The notes under the pieces are model-generated. The model made no database searches, had not been told where the DNA came from, and saw nothing but the letters and a program-made list of their open reading frames with translations. Shown here one piece after another: positions 33,697-44,870 of a stretch of DNA of 64,000 bases. The stretch spans positions 7,378,001-7,442,000 of the forward strand of contig JBANAY010000004.1 in NCBI GenBank assembly GCA_037952775.1. Direction: 5' to 3'. Source of the DNA: Clonostachys chloroleuca (lineage: Eukaryota > Ascomycota > Sordariomycetes > Hypocreales > Bionectriaceae). A program made the position numbers and the translations under genes. Numbering within the stretch: position 1 is the stretch's first letter; each line of letters begins with the position of its first letter.

Positions 33697-35527
33697 TGTT
33701 GCTGAGAAATGGCAATCCAAAGATTTACTAGCGGGAAGGGATGAATATGGATAGGATTCAAGTAGGCAGTAAAATGAGGGCCATCGCCCTCTATTTATGC
33801 TCAAGAGCTTGGTAATCCCAGCTTCACCCAACAATTTTATGGGAGGCCGCCTCCCCGCTCACAAAGCTTGGCTTCGATATTTCAAATGCAATGGCTGGCG
33901 TAAGCAACTTTTCCCTTCGGTAATGCAACCCCAAAGCCTGAATGAATGAGCGGGGGAACGACGATCCCACCGTGTTGATACATCCAGGCATCCAGCCAAG
34001 AAGCGCTAGAAGATAGGAAGACTCGGTATGTCACTGTGCGAGCTCACAACTCTTGGCATAAGCCCACAGACATAGGTTATTTGTCTCCCCGCTACTCTCT
34101 TCCAGGCAGGTGATGGTATCTCGCTTCGGGCACCTCCTTTTTGTGGAAGGTGATTGACGTCCAGATCTTGGAGCTTATTCTTGAGTTTAAATTCCGCCCA
34201 ATCAAAGGTCTGCCAAGTAATGTTATTGCGTGTATTTCTTGTATGAATAAGATACTCCGTGCTTGCTTCGCCAGATGACGTTATCAATTGGCTGCACACA
34301 TTTGGTAGCGGATCCGTCCTCCAATTTTCATGGCCTTGGTCACAGAGTTGCTGTGCGAGCGAGGGCGTGATACACATCACGATACTTGGACCAACATAAA
34401 ATTCAAAAACCCAAGACCAAAAAAGACCAAAAAGTAAGTGCCTCTGCCACGGTTCTTCTAACCTTGATTCGAACCGAGCAGCTCCTGTTGCACGGAGCGA
34501 CGTACCCTCTACCCTTCCTGTGATCAGCAGTAGGGGAAGACACCTAGAGCCGGCCTCAATCGCAGTGTAGGTACATCTCGGGCATGCGTCATCGGAGCGG
34601 TGCACCAACTGACCACTGCGCCACATGGTCTGCTGAATGATGTGCCCGGGGAAGTAATATAAAAGGGCTCGCCCTCTGTGCGGTCGAGAACTGGTGGCAA
34701 CGCATGAGGTGTGTTGACTCCCGAAAGCCATGTGCGGGCGATAATTGCGAAATTTCAAGCAGAGGAACCTATTTTCATTTGATCCTGGATCACGGCGGAC
34801 TGTAGTGACGCTCTTTAGATATTGAACAGCAAGAGCCGAACCCCGAAATCAAATATCACAGACCTCTGGCTCGGGACAGTTATGCTACTGGTGCCTCCCT
34901 ACTCCTCATTTTATATGAATCTATTGAGTTGGGTGCAATGCTCTTTTATACTGCAACGCCTCACTTCTCCTGTGCACTTTCCATGCAATATCTTCTTGGT
35001 CAAAGATGAAGGCCTACTGTTGCTTCCGCAACTCTTCCATCGGTAAACCCCATTTGAGAAAATCCAACTACCCTTCTTCAAAGATATGTACATCAGTACG
35101 TTGTTCGAATTCTCATCGACTTGTTCCTAAAAATAAGGCTTTACAATACTTTGCTTCACCCTAGCTTATTTGTTCGTACTGCTACTTTGGCCTTCGCTAT
35201 TCGTGACTGAAGCTGCGAAGTCAAGATCTAGGCATGGACCTGCCATCAAGCTTTCGGAAGGACCCTTGATTCTTTTTTTTTTAACATTTTTTGGGTGTCA
35301 ATATCGTTCATGGCCCAGGAATGTTTCCTTACAGCTGTTTGGATTGACCCAGCCTTTCATTTCTTTCTTAACTCACACGAGTTCAAATACAATCTCCTTA
35401 CTAGCCCAATATATAATGGGAAATCAACATGTACTTGAAGAAAAATATCCAAAATGGTTGAAGACAAGTCGTGGTGGAATTAAATCGTTTTAGATACGAA
35501 TGAGGCCACGAAACACATAGTTGGATT
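33697..35527. other. Long intergenic region with tRNA-like relic
   Basis: This 1.8-kb spacer has no convincing gene. On the minus strand, TGGCGCAGTGGTCAGTTGG (34623-34605) resembles a pol III A box and GGTTCGAATC (34475-34466) a B box. They are about 130 bases apart and the T stem does not pair, so a functional tRNA is not supported; a decayed tRNA-derived element is possible. The 250-codon minus ORF at 34006-34758 runs through this element and looks spurious. Confidence 0.4.
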
Positions 35528-36544
35528 CTATTCATTTTTCATAGAGCTGTACACTTCAAGCTTCGGCAGAGCGACTACCTCTTCCTCTGTCCGTCCAGGA
35601 AAATCCGATTTCAAATGCCAAGGGAAAATGAGATGCACCCATCGGTAGAAAAGTTGGATAACAGTCCGCACCGAGTCAGTCAACGCTCTATAGTCGTCTA
35701 AGCTCTCCAGCGACCCCAATGCCTGCTCATAGGCAGCTCCGATAGTATCGAGACCTTTCAAGCCTAGATCATTTAGGAATTTGAAATGATCGAAAGTGTC
35801 CAGTAGAAACACTCTTGTCTGTCGGATGATAAAAGATAGACTGATCTCGGGATCCTCTGAAAGAGAGAGTAATCGCGAAAACACGTGTGGTCCCAGCGTA
35901 GACAGAAATCCCTGGAGGAATATAGTGGCTTGAAAAGGACTTGACTCGCCGCCAGCTCGCGTTTGGACAGCTCCAAGCCGGATATTTTTGATCTCATCTG
36001 GCTCTTCTGGTCGCCTGAGTTGCTCACACTTTCGATCAATGATCTGCTTCACTGACTTCCAACCTCCCACAGGAGTTCGAATAGACAGAGATTGCACCAA
36101 CGGGCTCGTAGAAGGGATATTGTTACCGTTTAGGCGAACAGATATGGGTACAATTCTTGGAAGTTTCTGGTTAATTGTTTCTTGGTAAACCAGCTTTCCA
36201 AATTGGATCAAATTTGAGAGGTCTTCTTCAACGACTTCTGCAAACTGATTGACTTTGGTACTCTCCGTGACAGCTCCATAACAGAAGCAAATGGATTGGC
36301 TTGTGGTGTTGAAGTAGACCGTGCCCAGGCGCCTCTCAACCATATTCTTCGATCCGAGTGAGATGCTTGGTGCCGGCATATAAATGGTTTCTCCCGCCAC
36401 AACTACATGTAGACAGAAGCTTTCCAGAGGTAGTTGGCTCATGATACCCTGTACAACCTCGAGGTTTGCATCGCTTTGGAGTCTGATCCGGAAAGTGTAG
36501 TCCGGGCCTGGGCCGGCCACAGCAATAGTCCGGGGAAGTTCCAT
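35528..36544 (-). CDS. Cucumopine-synthase-like protein (cyclophilin-like fold plus helical bundle)
   Basis: This single exon encodes 338 residues. The N-terminal 130 residues are beta-rich with FCLHVVVAGETIYMPAP and GTVYFNTTSQSICFCYG, fitting the cyclophilin-like half of cucumopine synthase relatives. The C-terminal 150 residues are helical (FSRLLSLSEDP, YEQALGSLESLDDYRALTDS) and end in FYRWVHLIFPWHL, resembling the helical-bundle domain named after cucumopine synthase. In Agrobacterium that enzyme condenses L-histidine with 2-oxoglutarate in a Pictet-Spengler-type reaction. Whether the fungal protein uses those substrates is unknown. It lies head to head with an ATP-dependent cyclic-amide hydrolase gene, the strongest hint of function. 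The assignment rests on remembered family features and should be tested. Confidence 0.6.
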   Translation of the reverse strand: MELPRTIAVAGPGPDYTFRIRLQSDANLEVVQGIMSQLPLESFCLHVVVAGETIYMPAPSISLGSKNMVERRLGTVYFNTTSQSICFCYGAVTESTKVNQFAEVVEEDLSNLIQFGKLVYQETINQKLPRIVPISVRLNGNNIPSTSPLVQSLSIRTPVGGWKSVKQIIDRKCEQLRRPEEPDEIKNIRLGAVQTRAGGESSPFQATIFLQGFLSTLGPHVFSRLLSLSEDPEISLSFIIRQTRVFLLDTFDHFKFLNDLGLKGLDTIGAAYEQALGSLESLDDYRALTDSVRTVIQLFYRWVHLIFPWHLKSDFPGRTEEEVVALPKLEVYSSMKNE

Positions 36545-37265
36545 TTCAAAGTGAACGATAGCTTAATATTGAGATGAATGAATTCGCATTGTAAAACTCA
36601 CCCAAGTACTTATGAACCAATAAGGTGTTGATCTGAAGAATTGGGACTTCATTTATAAAGTGAACGAGGGATCAAATTTAGGTGTACACTTGACAAGAAG
36701 GGGAACATCTAAAGTCGCTCAAAACACCATACACCATAATAAAGATTCCTATATCGGCCTTTCTAAAAATCTAGCAGTGTCGGATGGTATTTTCCAGCGT
36801 CCCTCTCTCACGCACTTTGCGGATATATAAAGGGCCAACCAATCCCACGACCCACATCCCTGGTATGGAAATTTTCCAGTCTAAGAAGATTTCCTACACA
36901 GGTAAGGCTCGCATTTGAAGAATTACCTTGTTAGGCAAGCCTCGAAGGAGGGAGAACTTCTCTCTTGGGCAAGAAATGGGACTACCCATTCCCTCTACAG
37001 TGCCAGGTTGAGTCTGTCCTCGTATCTGAAGTAGGGTTACTGAGGGATTGAAAAAAATGCCTATTTTGGACTAACTAACTCTGCCTCTGGAAGCGTTGAT
37101 AGCGGAGGCGGTCGTCGATTCCCAGGCAATGTTCTTGTTGGAGATGAGTTCTAAATCATCAGTCTGAGTGACCCGTAAACATTTAATATCTCATGGATAC
37201 CTGAAACCTGGGGAATATCAACAAGCTTCAAATGACTTTGCGTCCCCAGGCTTGGAATAATCACA
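36545..37265. promoter_or_regulatory. Bidirectional promoter of opine-synthase-like and oxoprolinase genes
   Basis: This 721-bp divergent spacer has a TATATAAAG box at 36824-36832, oriented for the oxoprolinase. About 35 bases further on, an ATG at 36867 opens a short ORF running into GTAAGG at about 36901. This looks like an upstream ORF or a 5' leader interrupted by an intron. No exon linking it in frame to 37266 was found. Confidence 0.4.
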
Positions 37266-40200
37266 ATGGTCCCCTATCTCGGTAATTCAGACAAGGTCGA
37301 TGACCCTCAACCCGATATCAGCATTTCAATCGACAGAGGCGGTACTTTCTGTGATGTGATTGCCAATGTTGAGGGACGCGAGGATATCATCTTCAAGCTG
37401 TTGTCTGAGGACCCCAACAACTACCCAGATGCGCCCACGGAAGCAATCCGCCGCGTGCTATGCATGGTTGAGGGTCGCGAGATCCCCATAGGCGAGAAGC
37501 TGGATGCCTCAAGACTCGGTATGACTGAAACACGACAAATAACGCAAGCATCGACTAATACTTGAAGCTCTAGCTTCTTGTAGAATCGGCACCACGGTAG
37601 CTACCAATGCCTTGCTCGAGCACAAGGGCGAGAAATTCGCCTTCGTCACGACCAAGGGTCAGTGTTTGTCAGTTGCCTTAATCGCCGAACACTTGCTGAC
37701 AAGATTCACTGTAGGCTTTAAAGATATTTGTGCCATCGGAGATCAAACTCGCCCTAAGCTGTTTGCTCTGAAAGTCGTCAAACCCAAGGCGCTACATGAC
37801 AAGGTGGTAGAAATCGATGAACGCATTACCGTCGAAGATTATGATCTGAACCCGGCGCCCATGGACAAGAAAGCAGAGATCACCGATCCCAGTCTAATTC
37901 GCACCAAGAGCGGTGAGATTATTCGTGTGCTGCAAAAAGTCAACCTCGACGAGGCCCGTACCAAGCTCCAAGCTCTGCGTAATGAAGGCTACAACTCAGT
38001 CGCGATTTCATTCATGCATTCCTTCCTTTACCCTGATCATGAAAACGAGGTTGCGGAGGTGGCAAGACAACTGGGATTCAAGTATGTCACCACTTCGAGC
38101 GAGATCAGTCCTACCATCAAATTCCTCCGAAGAAGCACGTCGGTATGTTCTGAAGCATATCTCTACCCAATCATCAGGCGCTACGTCGAGAACTTTGAAT
38201 CCGGATTCAAGGTCCAACCAAAGCGGGTAGAGTTCATGTGTTCGGACGGTGGCCTCAAGCAGGCACAGAAGTTCCGAGGAAATGAGGCTCTCCTCAGCGG
38301 TCCTGCTGGAGGTGTCGTTGGCATCGCCAAGTCCTGCTTCGACGAAACTGTAGGCACGCCTCTTATCGGCTTCGACATGGGCGGAACCAGTACTGATATC
38401 TGCCGATACGATGGCAAATATGACTACCTAACTGAGTCCCGCATTGCGGATCGCACACTCAACCTGCCAATGTTAAACATCCAGACAGTCGCTGCGGGAG
38501 GTAGTTCTATTCTTTTTGCTCGAAGCGGACTCTTGATTGTAGGACCTGAGAGTGCTGGAGCCTACCCCGGTCCTGCGAGTTACCGCAATGGCGGCCCATT
38601 GACGGTGACAGATGCCAATCTTTTCCTTGGAAGACTTGACCTTTCCTCTTTCCCCGCTATCTTTGGTAGAAATGCCAATGAACCATTGGATGTCGAGGTC
38701 GTCAAAGAGAAGTTCCAAGCCATCACCAACGAGTTCAATTCTCAAACGTCTCAAAAGCTAACGCCAGAAGAGGTTGCTCTGGGGTTCCTGAATGTGGCCA
38801 ACGAAACCATGAGCCGACCGATCAGAAATGCCACAGGTCAGTAGGATCTTTCTTCTGATGAAGCTGGGGATGACTTACTAACGAGAGATGATTTGATAGA
38901 GACAAGAGGATATGCCCCTGAAGATCACGATCTGGTCAGTTTTGGAGGCGCTGGTGGTCGTAAGTTTTCGTGCATCGATTCAGAGAATACTTCATGTATA
39001 TCTAACACACGGCAGAGCATGCTTGCGCTATCTCCGAGAAGCTTGGAATCAAGCGCATTCTTATTCACAAATGGTCTTCGCTGCTCTCTGCGTATGGAAT
39101 TTCCCAGTCTCAACTACAGACTGACACCACGGAACCCTATTCTGGAGACTGGAGTTCTGATGAGCTTCCTCATATTCGTCAGTTGATGGAAGGCCTGAAG
39201 ACGCGAGTTCGTGATGAGTTGGTTGCTCAGGGCGCCAACCCAAAAAGACACTACAATTTGATGAGTCGCTCAGCATGCGGTACTTTGGAACAGACACGAA
39301 CATTTCCATCTCTCGCCCGCAGGATGAAGACTACGGGAAGGCATTCACCACGGAGCACCTTCGCGAGTTTGCCTTCACCCCGAGGAGTCGCATCGTTGTT
39401 GACTCGGTTCAGGTGCGAGGAACCGGAACGACCAGCATGAACATCAAGCCAACACCACCGACCAAAGCTCTAGAGGAAATCAAGAAGGCTCCGGTGCAAA
39501 CAAAAACACAGGAGTATCAGCCGATGTATGTCGATGGCAAGTGGGACAATGCCAGCATATATCGGTTGAGTAGTATCCCTGTTGGCACAACCATAGACGG
39601 ACCGGCCTTGGTTGTTGACGCCACTCAAACTATCTTTATCGAATCTCGCTATCGCGGCTTCATTCTACAAGAGCACGTGGTCATTGAGAAGATTGACGAA
39701 TCGATTGTCCAGACATCAGAGGCTGAAACCAACACCCAGGAAATCAGCCCTATCCAGCTGTCTGTCTTTGCCCATCGCTTCATGTCTATCGCGGAGCAAA
39801 TGGGAAATACCTTACAGAGAACGTCTATCTCTACAAGTATTCGTGAGCGTTTGGACTTCTCTTGCGCTATATTCTCCTCTGACGGCCAGCTGGTCGCCAA
39901 TGCGCCACACATCCCTATCCACTTGGGGAGCATGCAGTTGGCTATTCAAGCCCAGCATAAACACTGGGCAGGACGGTTGAAGGAAGGAGATGTTCTCATG
40001 ACCAACCACCCAGAATGGGGCGGCACTCACCTTCCTGATATCACTGTGGTGACGCCTGTGTTTGTTGGAGATCAGATCGCTTTCTACACCGCCAGCCGAG
40101 GCCATCATACAGATATTGGTAAGTCGCCATACTGTTTAGTTGTCTATTGATCCTTGTAATTCTAACCTCAGATTTAGGTGGGAAAGGTATCACTTCCATG

Positions 40201-41426
40201 ATGCCCGATTCCTTGGAGCTTTGGGAGGAGGGAGTCAACGTCCCGGCCATGAAGATTGTCAGTGGCGGCGAATTCCTCGAGAAGGAGGTCAGAAATGCAT
40301 TCGAACTCGCTGGCAGCTTCCCCGGCTGCAGTCCTACACGTCGAATTCAGGATAACATCTCTGATCTCAAGGCCCAGATCTCTGCCAACCAGCGCGGAAT
40401 CACGCTGCTCAAAAGGCTCTGTGACGAGTTCACCCTCCCCGTTGTGCACAAGTACATGGGTGGGATACAGGTCAACGCCGAGGTTGCCGTTCGTGACTAC
40501 CTAAAGAAGATTGCAAAGCAACACCCCGAGGGCCTGGAGGCTACGGATCGGTTTGACAACGGTACGGAGGTCAAGGTCAAGATCACAGCTGACCCTGAGA
40601 CTGGATCCGCGGTGTATGACTTTGCCGGCACCGGACCGCAGGGGTGGGGCAATATCAACTGCCCAATCTCGATTACCCATTCCGCTGTCATTTACACTTT
40701 GCGTTGTCTGATCGATCTTGAGATCCCATTGAACGAGGGCTGTCTCGCCCCTGTTGACATCCGAGTTCCCAAGGGCTCTGTGCTCAACCCCGAATCCTCC
40801 GTTGCCATCTGTGGAAGTACCCTGGCGAGCCAACGCGTTATTGACCTTATCCTGCGTGCTTTCAAGGTTGTCGCCGCTTTCCAGGGCTGCGCCAGCAGTT
40901 TTGGCTGGGGCATGGGCGGTAGAGATCCCAAGACTGGTGAGATCATCCCTGGCTGGAACTACGGCGAGTCTCTCGGTGGAGGCACCGGCGCCGGACCTGG
41001 TTGGAATGGCGAACATGCTGTACATGCTCATTCTACCAACACCCGCATCACGGATGCTGAGGTCATTGAGAAGCGTACTCAGGTGATTGTTCGAAGACAC
41101 GAGATCAGCCGCGGAACTGGCGGCCGTGGGAAGTGGAACGGAGGCGACGGTTGTCTTCGAGAAATCGAGGCGAGAATTCCGCTTAAGTCCAGCATCCTCA
41201 GTGAAAGACGCGTGTTCCCCCCTATGGGATGGAGGGTGGCGATCCCGGCAGTGTCGGGCGTAACTTTGTATTTCGATGGAACGACAAGGGAGGATTGGAC
41301 AAGATCAGACTAGGCTCGCAAGCCGTGGTTCATCTTAAACCAGGGGAGAGAATGCAGATCAACACTCCAGGTGGCGGAGGGTGGGGAAAGCTTGAGCAAG
41401 CTATGAAAGAAACCAGTCTGGGCTAG
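37266..41426 (+). CDS. ATP-dependent oxoprolinase/hydantoinase (fused HyuA-HyuB), two frameshifts
   Basis: Six exons (37266-37518, 37574-37657, 37715-38836, 38900-38959, 39016-40118, 40178-41426) encode about 1,290 residues, the normal length for the fused eukaryotic enzyme. The HyuA half shows ISIDRGGTFCDV, RIGTTVATNALLE, GFDMGGTSTDI and GGAGGQHACA. The HyuB half shows QRTSISTSIRERLDFS, DVLMTNHPEWGGTHLPD and TPGGGGWGK. The family opens 5-oxoproline or hydantoin-like lactam rings with ATP. Two one-base deficits break the frame: in A5 at 39242-39246 (between ELVAQGANPK and FDESLSMRYFGTDT) and in C6 at 41217-41222 (between RVFPP and YGMEGGDPG). Coding quality is unbroken on both sides, so sequence error is likelier than decay. 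It is divergent from the cucumopine-synthase-like gene. Confidence 0.88.
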
Positions 41427-42709
41427 GTGTCATTCAAATACCCAGGTTTTGTTTTATCTTCTTAGGAAATTCATTCGCTATTTTGTGATTAAAATACAAG
41501 ATTCTTATGTTTCAATGAATTCCGTCATCTTGTCTCATCTTTTCCAATACAGTGTATTCGAATCTTCACTGGAGGAGCATTGCCAGGGCGGAAGACAAAT
41601 GGTCCGCTTCTTTGGCCATAAACATCAAAACCTTGGGTAATCTTGCCTCGGTGGTCGACGTTCTAAGGGCGTGGCAGCCAACTTCTCACATCTTCCAGCT
41701 TCTAAGAACCTAGGCGACAGTCCTGTCAAACCCCATGCTTACCCTAGGGGATTGTACATATTCTCGCATTTCACTATCTCGCTTAACTTGGATTGTTTTA
41801 CGATTGTCCTCTGACTCGTGCTGGGCAAGAGGGCGTCAGAATAACAGGGAATGCAAAGGTGTCTTGATCTCAACTTTCCAATACAGGCCACGATATTGAT
41901 AGTCAATATTCAATCAAAATAACAATAATAGTTTATTGAGCAATATTGGGCAATACTATATGCTTACTATTGTACAATAGGAAACAATAAGAAGCATTAT
42001 CATGTGACTGACTGCCACAATAATTCATTCTATCAAGGTGGCTTTGCAGACCCTGTTTTTCTCACAGCCACTTGCTAACCTGCTCGCTTTTTGAGACACT
42101 ATTGAGCTCCTAATCCCTAGTATTGTGCCTTATTGTTCAACTGATAATCTGGCAAACATGAACCTGACAATCCCCTATCTCCCAGGGAGTGGATTCTTCT
42201 GACAAGCTAAGAAGCTTGGCTGTAAATGGAAATATACGCTAAACAGACTAAGCAAGTCGAAGATCGTGACGTTCTGTGGCCGCTTGAGCTGGGATATAGG
42301 TGGAGGTTTCTTATCTTGTGACTCCACAAGTGTGAGTAAACTTGAGTGGACCACAGACAGAGACATGTTAGGGTTCAAAGAAATGGGGGGATTCGACCAA
42401 AAGAAGGAATTTTCTTTATCAGGAAATTTAGCCCATCCCCAAGTTGGCTAAGTAGAGTAGAACCTTGCCCGCTGCCCCAGAATCATGTATCTTTCCCAGG
42501 ACGTAGATTCTCAGTCTACCAACCCTCCTCTTGGGAACTAGACTGGCGAGGATGATAGATGACCTGGTGATACATTGCAGCCGGTATCTTATCTTGACGT
42601 CTTCACGGACTGCAACGACTTAAAAGGATGGCCCTGAATAAACACCCGCAGATCATTTAGCCAACGAACCTGTCATTCAACCGCCTAACCAGTTTACCTT
42701 TTGTTGACC
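41427..42709. other. Intergenic with CAATA/TATTG-rich segment
   Basis: This 1.28-kb spacer has no supported gene. Between about 41,890 and 42,000 the pentamers CAATA and TATTG recur many times on both strands, making an AT-rich, hairpin-prone stretch that might be a decayed miniature element. The distal 250 bp form the transporter promoter. Confidence 0.4.
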
Positions 42710-44251
42710 ATGTCCGAGTCTCAAGACCACAAGCCATCACCCGCGGCCAACGTCAAGGTCGATGGGGAATCTATCGATCTCGAGGACGAGGCACACGGCA
42801 CTGTTGTTAGAACAAAACTCTCAACCAAACAGAAGATCTTGCGAGTCATCTGGGATACTTTCGACAAGTCTCCCGAGGAGCGGCGATTTGTCACGAAGGT
42901 CGACTTATGGATCATGACATATGTCTGCTTGGCCTACTTTGTCAAATATCTCGATCAGACCAACGTATGTCCACACAGCAGCCCAAGATGTGGCACCTGG
43001 CTAACATTTGCGCTACAGGTTGTCAATGCCTACGTGACTGGGATGAAAGAAGACTTGAATATGAAAGGAAACGAATACAACATGCTCCTTACAATGTTTA
43101 CAATCGGATACACTCTCGGCAACCTCCCTTCTCAGCTCATGATGACCAAAATCCGACCTTCGATCTGGCTCCCAACTCTCGAACTAATCTGGGGGTCGCT
43201 CGTGATGTGCATGGCCGCTGCGAAAAACATCGAGACTTTGTATGCGCTCCGATTCTTGATTGGATTCCTCGAAGCATCCGCTTACCCCGGCTTCCTCTCC
43301 CTATTGGGAAACTGGTACACCCCTCAGGAGCTTGGGAAACGTTCCTGCATATTTATCTGCAGTGCGTACATAGCTCAGATGTTTTCCGGCTACCTGCAGG
43401 CAGGGTTATATGTCGGCATGGACGGCAAGCACGGCCTGAGGGCCTGGCAGTGGCTTTTCATTTTCGACGGTATCATTGGCATTCCTGTCTGCATCCTAGG
43501 CTATTTTGCCATTCCTGACAGCCCAACAAACTCCAAGGCTTTGTGGCTGAAGCCCGAGGAAAAGGCCATCGGGATCTCTCGCATGGAGAGAGTTGGACGC
43601 AAGGCTCCGGCCAAGCTGACATGGAAGACTATCAAGGACGTCTTTTCGTCTTGGCCTGTGTATTTGTTCTCCGTCCCCTTTGCCTCGCAGCTTCTAGCGA
43701 TTCGAATCTACAACTACTTCAATATCTATCTCAAAGACACCGGGAGGTACACCGTTGAGCAGGTCAATGTCATTCCCACAGCCGGCTACGCTTTTCAAGT
43801 TGTCACAACTCTCATCATGGCTTGGGTAAGCGACGGCATTGGCAGACGAGCACCGTCCATTTTCTTCGGCATCGCCATTGGCATCACAGGGACCATCATT
43901 CTTTGCTTCTATCCAGAGAACAACCATTCACTTATGCTCGCGGCTTGGATATTGACCTTTGGCCAGTCGGGTGCATCTGCATTGATTCTTACATGGATCA
44001 ATGAGATTCTTACTTTTTCTACAGAACAGCGGCTGGTGGTATTTGGTGTAGTTGAGACGTTTGGATTCGCGATGAATGCGTGGGTGATTCTGTACACTTA
44101 CCCAAGCGGAGAGGCGCCTCGATTCAAGATTGGGTATCAGATGGCAACCATGTTCTTCGCCTTCGAGGCCATTTTCATTGCCGCTATTGTGTTCTGTGAG
44201 AAGAAATGGAAGCCCAAGGGACACCCGGATCAGGTCTCAGCCTCGGAGTAG
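42710..44251 (+). CDS. MFS transporter, anion:cation symporter (allantoate/pantothenate permease) type
   Basis: Two exons (42710-42964 and 43019-44251) encode 495 residues with about twelve membrane helices. Family features include LAYFVKYLDQTN in helix 1, the tract YVTGMKEDLNMKGNEYNMLLTM joined at the splice site, GFLEASAYPGFLSLLGNWYTPQELGKR, and DGIIGIPVCILGYFAIPDSP. Relatives (Dal5, Fen2, Tna1, Liz1) carry small carboxylates, ureides, vitamins or dipeptides with protons. This suits import of a histidine/keto-acid adduct or a lactam for the neighbouring oxoprolinase, but that link is inferred from proximity. The ATG at 42710 starts an 85-codon first exon in phase. Confidence 0.92.
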   Translation: MSESQDHKPSPAANVKVDGESIDLEDEAHGTVVRTKLSTKQKILRVIWDTFDKSPEERRFVTKVDLWIMTYVCLAYFVKYLDQTNVCPHSSPRCGTWLTFALQVVNAYVTGMKEDLNMKGNEYNMLLTMFTIGYTLGNLPSQLMMTKIRPSIWLPTLELIWGSLVMCMAAAKNIETLYALRFLIGFLEASAYPGFLSLLGNWYTPQELGKRSCIFICSAYIAQMFSGYLQAGLYVGMDGKHGLRAWQWLFIFDGIIGIPVCILGYFAIPDSPTNSKALWLKPEEKAIGISRMERVGRKAPAKLTWKTIKDVFSSWPVYLFSVPFASQLLAIRIYNYFNIYLKDTGRYTVEQVNVIPTAGYAFQVVTTLIMAWVSDGIGRRAPSIFFGIAIGITGTIILCFYPENNHSLMLAAWILTFGQSGASALILTWINEILTFSTEQRLVVFGVVETFGFAMNAWVILYTYPSGEAPRFKIGYQMATMFFAFEAIFIAAIVFCEKKWKPKGHPDQVSASE

Positions 44252-44870
44252 ATGCACCACGCCCAAGTTCCACCATTTAGGAGCCATAGGACCATATCCC
44301 GTGTGGCTATTTCCTACGGTGCCAAGGGTGATGGAGGAATAGAAACCAGGAGAGAGAGTTGGTTAGGTACATTAATCAAAAGGGGCCAGATGTATGTGCT
44401 AGTGGTGACTTTTCCAATCAATACCGTACCTAAGGTTTGCCGTTCACAATGACTAATAATGAATAGAATAGCAGTGAGAGTAGTTGATAACATCGAATCC
44501 GTAGCCGTTATCGTGACTCGCCCCAGTGTCAAGGGACGACAAGGGGGCACCCCAGAATCGAGGTGGAGCAGCCAACGAGAGGAGCAGATAACGGTGGGAC
44601 GTGGAAACGTTATTAGGTTCGGTTCGGTTTAGCATGACACTGGTTTTGTATTTCCGGGCTTATGGACCTCCCCATTCCCCCGCTCGTTGTGGCGAGACCC
44701 TGATTCATGGCTGGGTGACCTTGTCCTTGCTTTATGTGGGCAGGCAATCCTACTCTGTCCATCCTCGGAGCTGCTGGTAGAAACATCCAGGCCAGGCTTA
44801 TCTTTATCGTTACGTTCGCAGGGCGCTGTCCACACCGCGGATCAGCAACAATCACTTGGGCGCCGCAGAC
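44252..44870. other. Intergenic
   Basis: This spacer between two plus-strand genes was searched for a missing zinc-cluster exon of the downstream regulator; none was seen in any frame. GGTTCGGTTCGGTT at about 44617-44630 is a short direct repeat. Confidence 0.45.

Noticed and set aside
34466..34623. Functional tRNA gene
   Set aside because: The A-to-B box distance is too long and the T stem and acceptor stem do not pair.
34006..34758. 250-codon minus-strand ORF
   Set aside because: Its translation runs through the tRNA-like element, has no domain character and no fitting splice context; it is probably chance.
39178..39230. 53-base intron explaining the first oxoprolinase frameshift
   Set aside because: It would remove the helix MEGLKTRVRDELVAQG, which reads as coding in this family; the donor and branch site are also weak.
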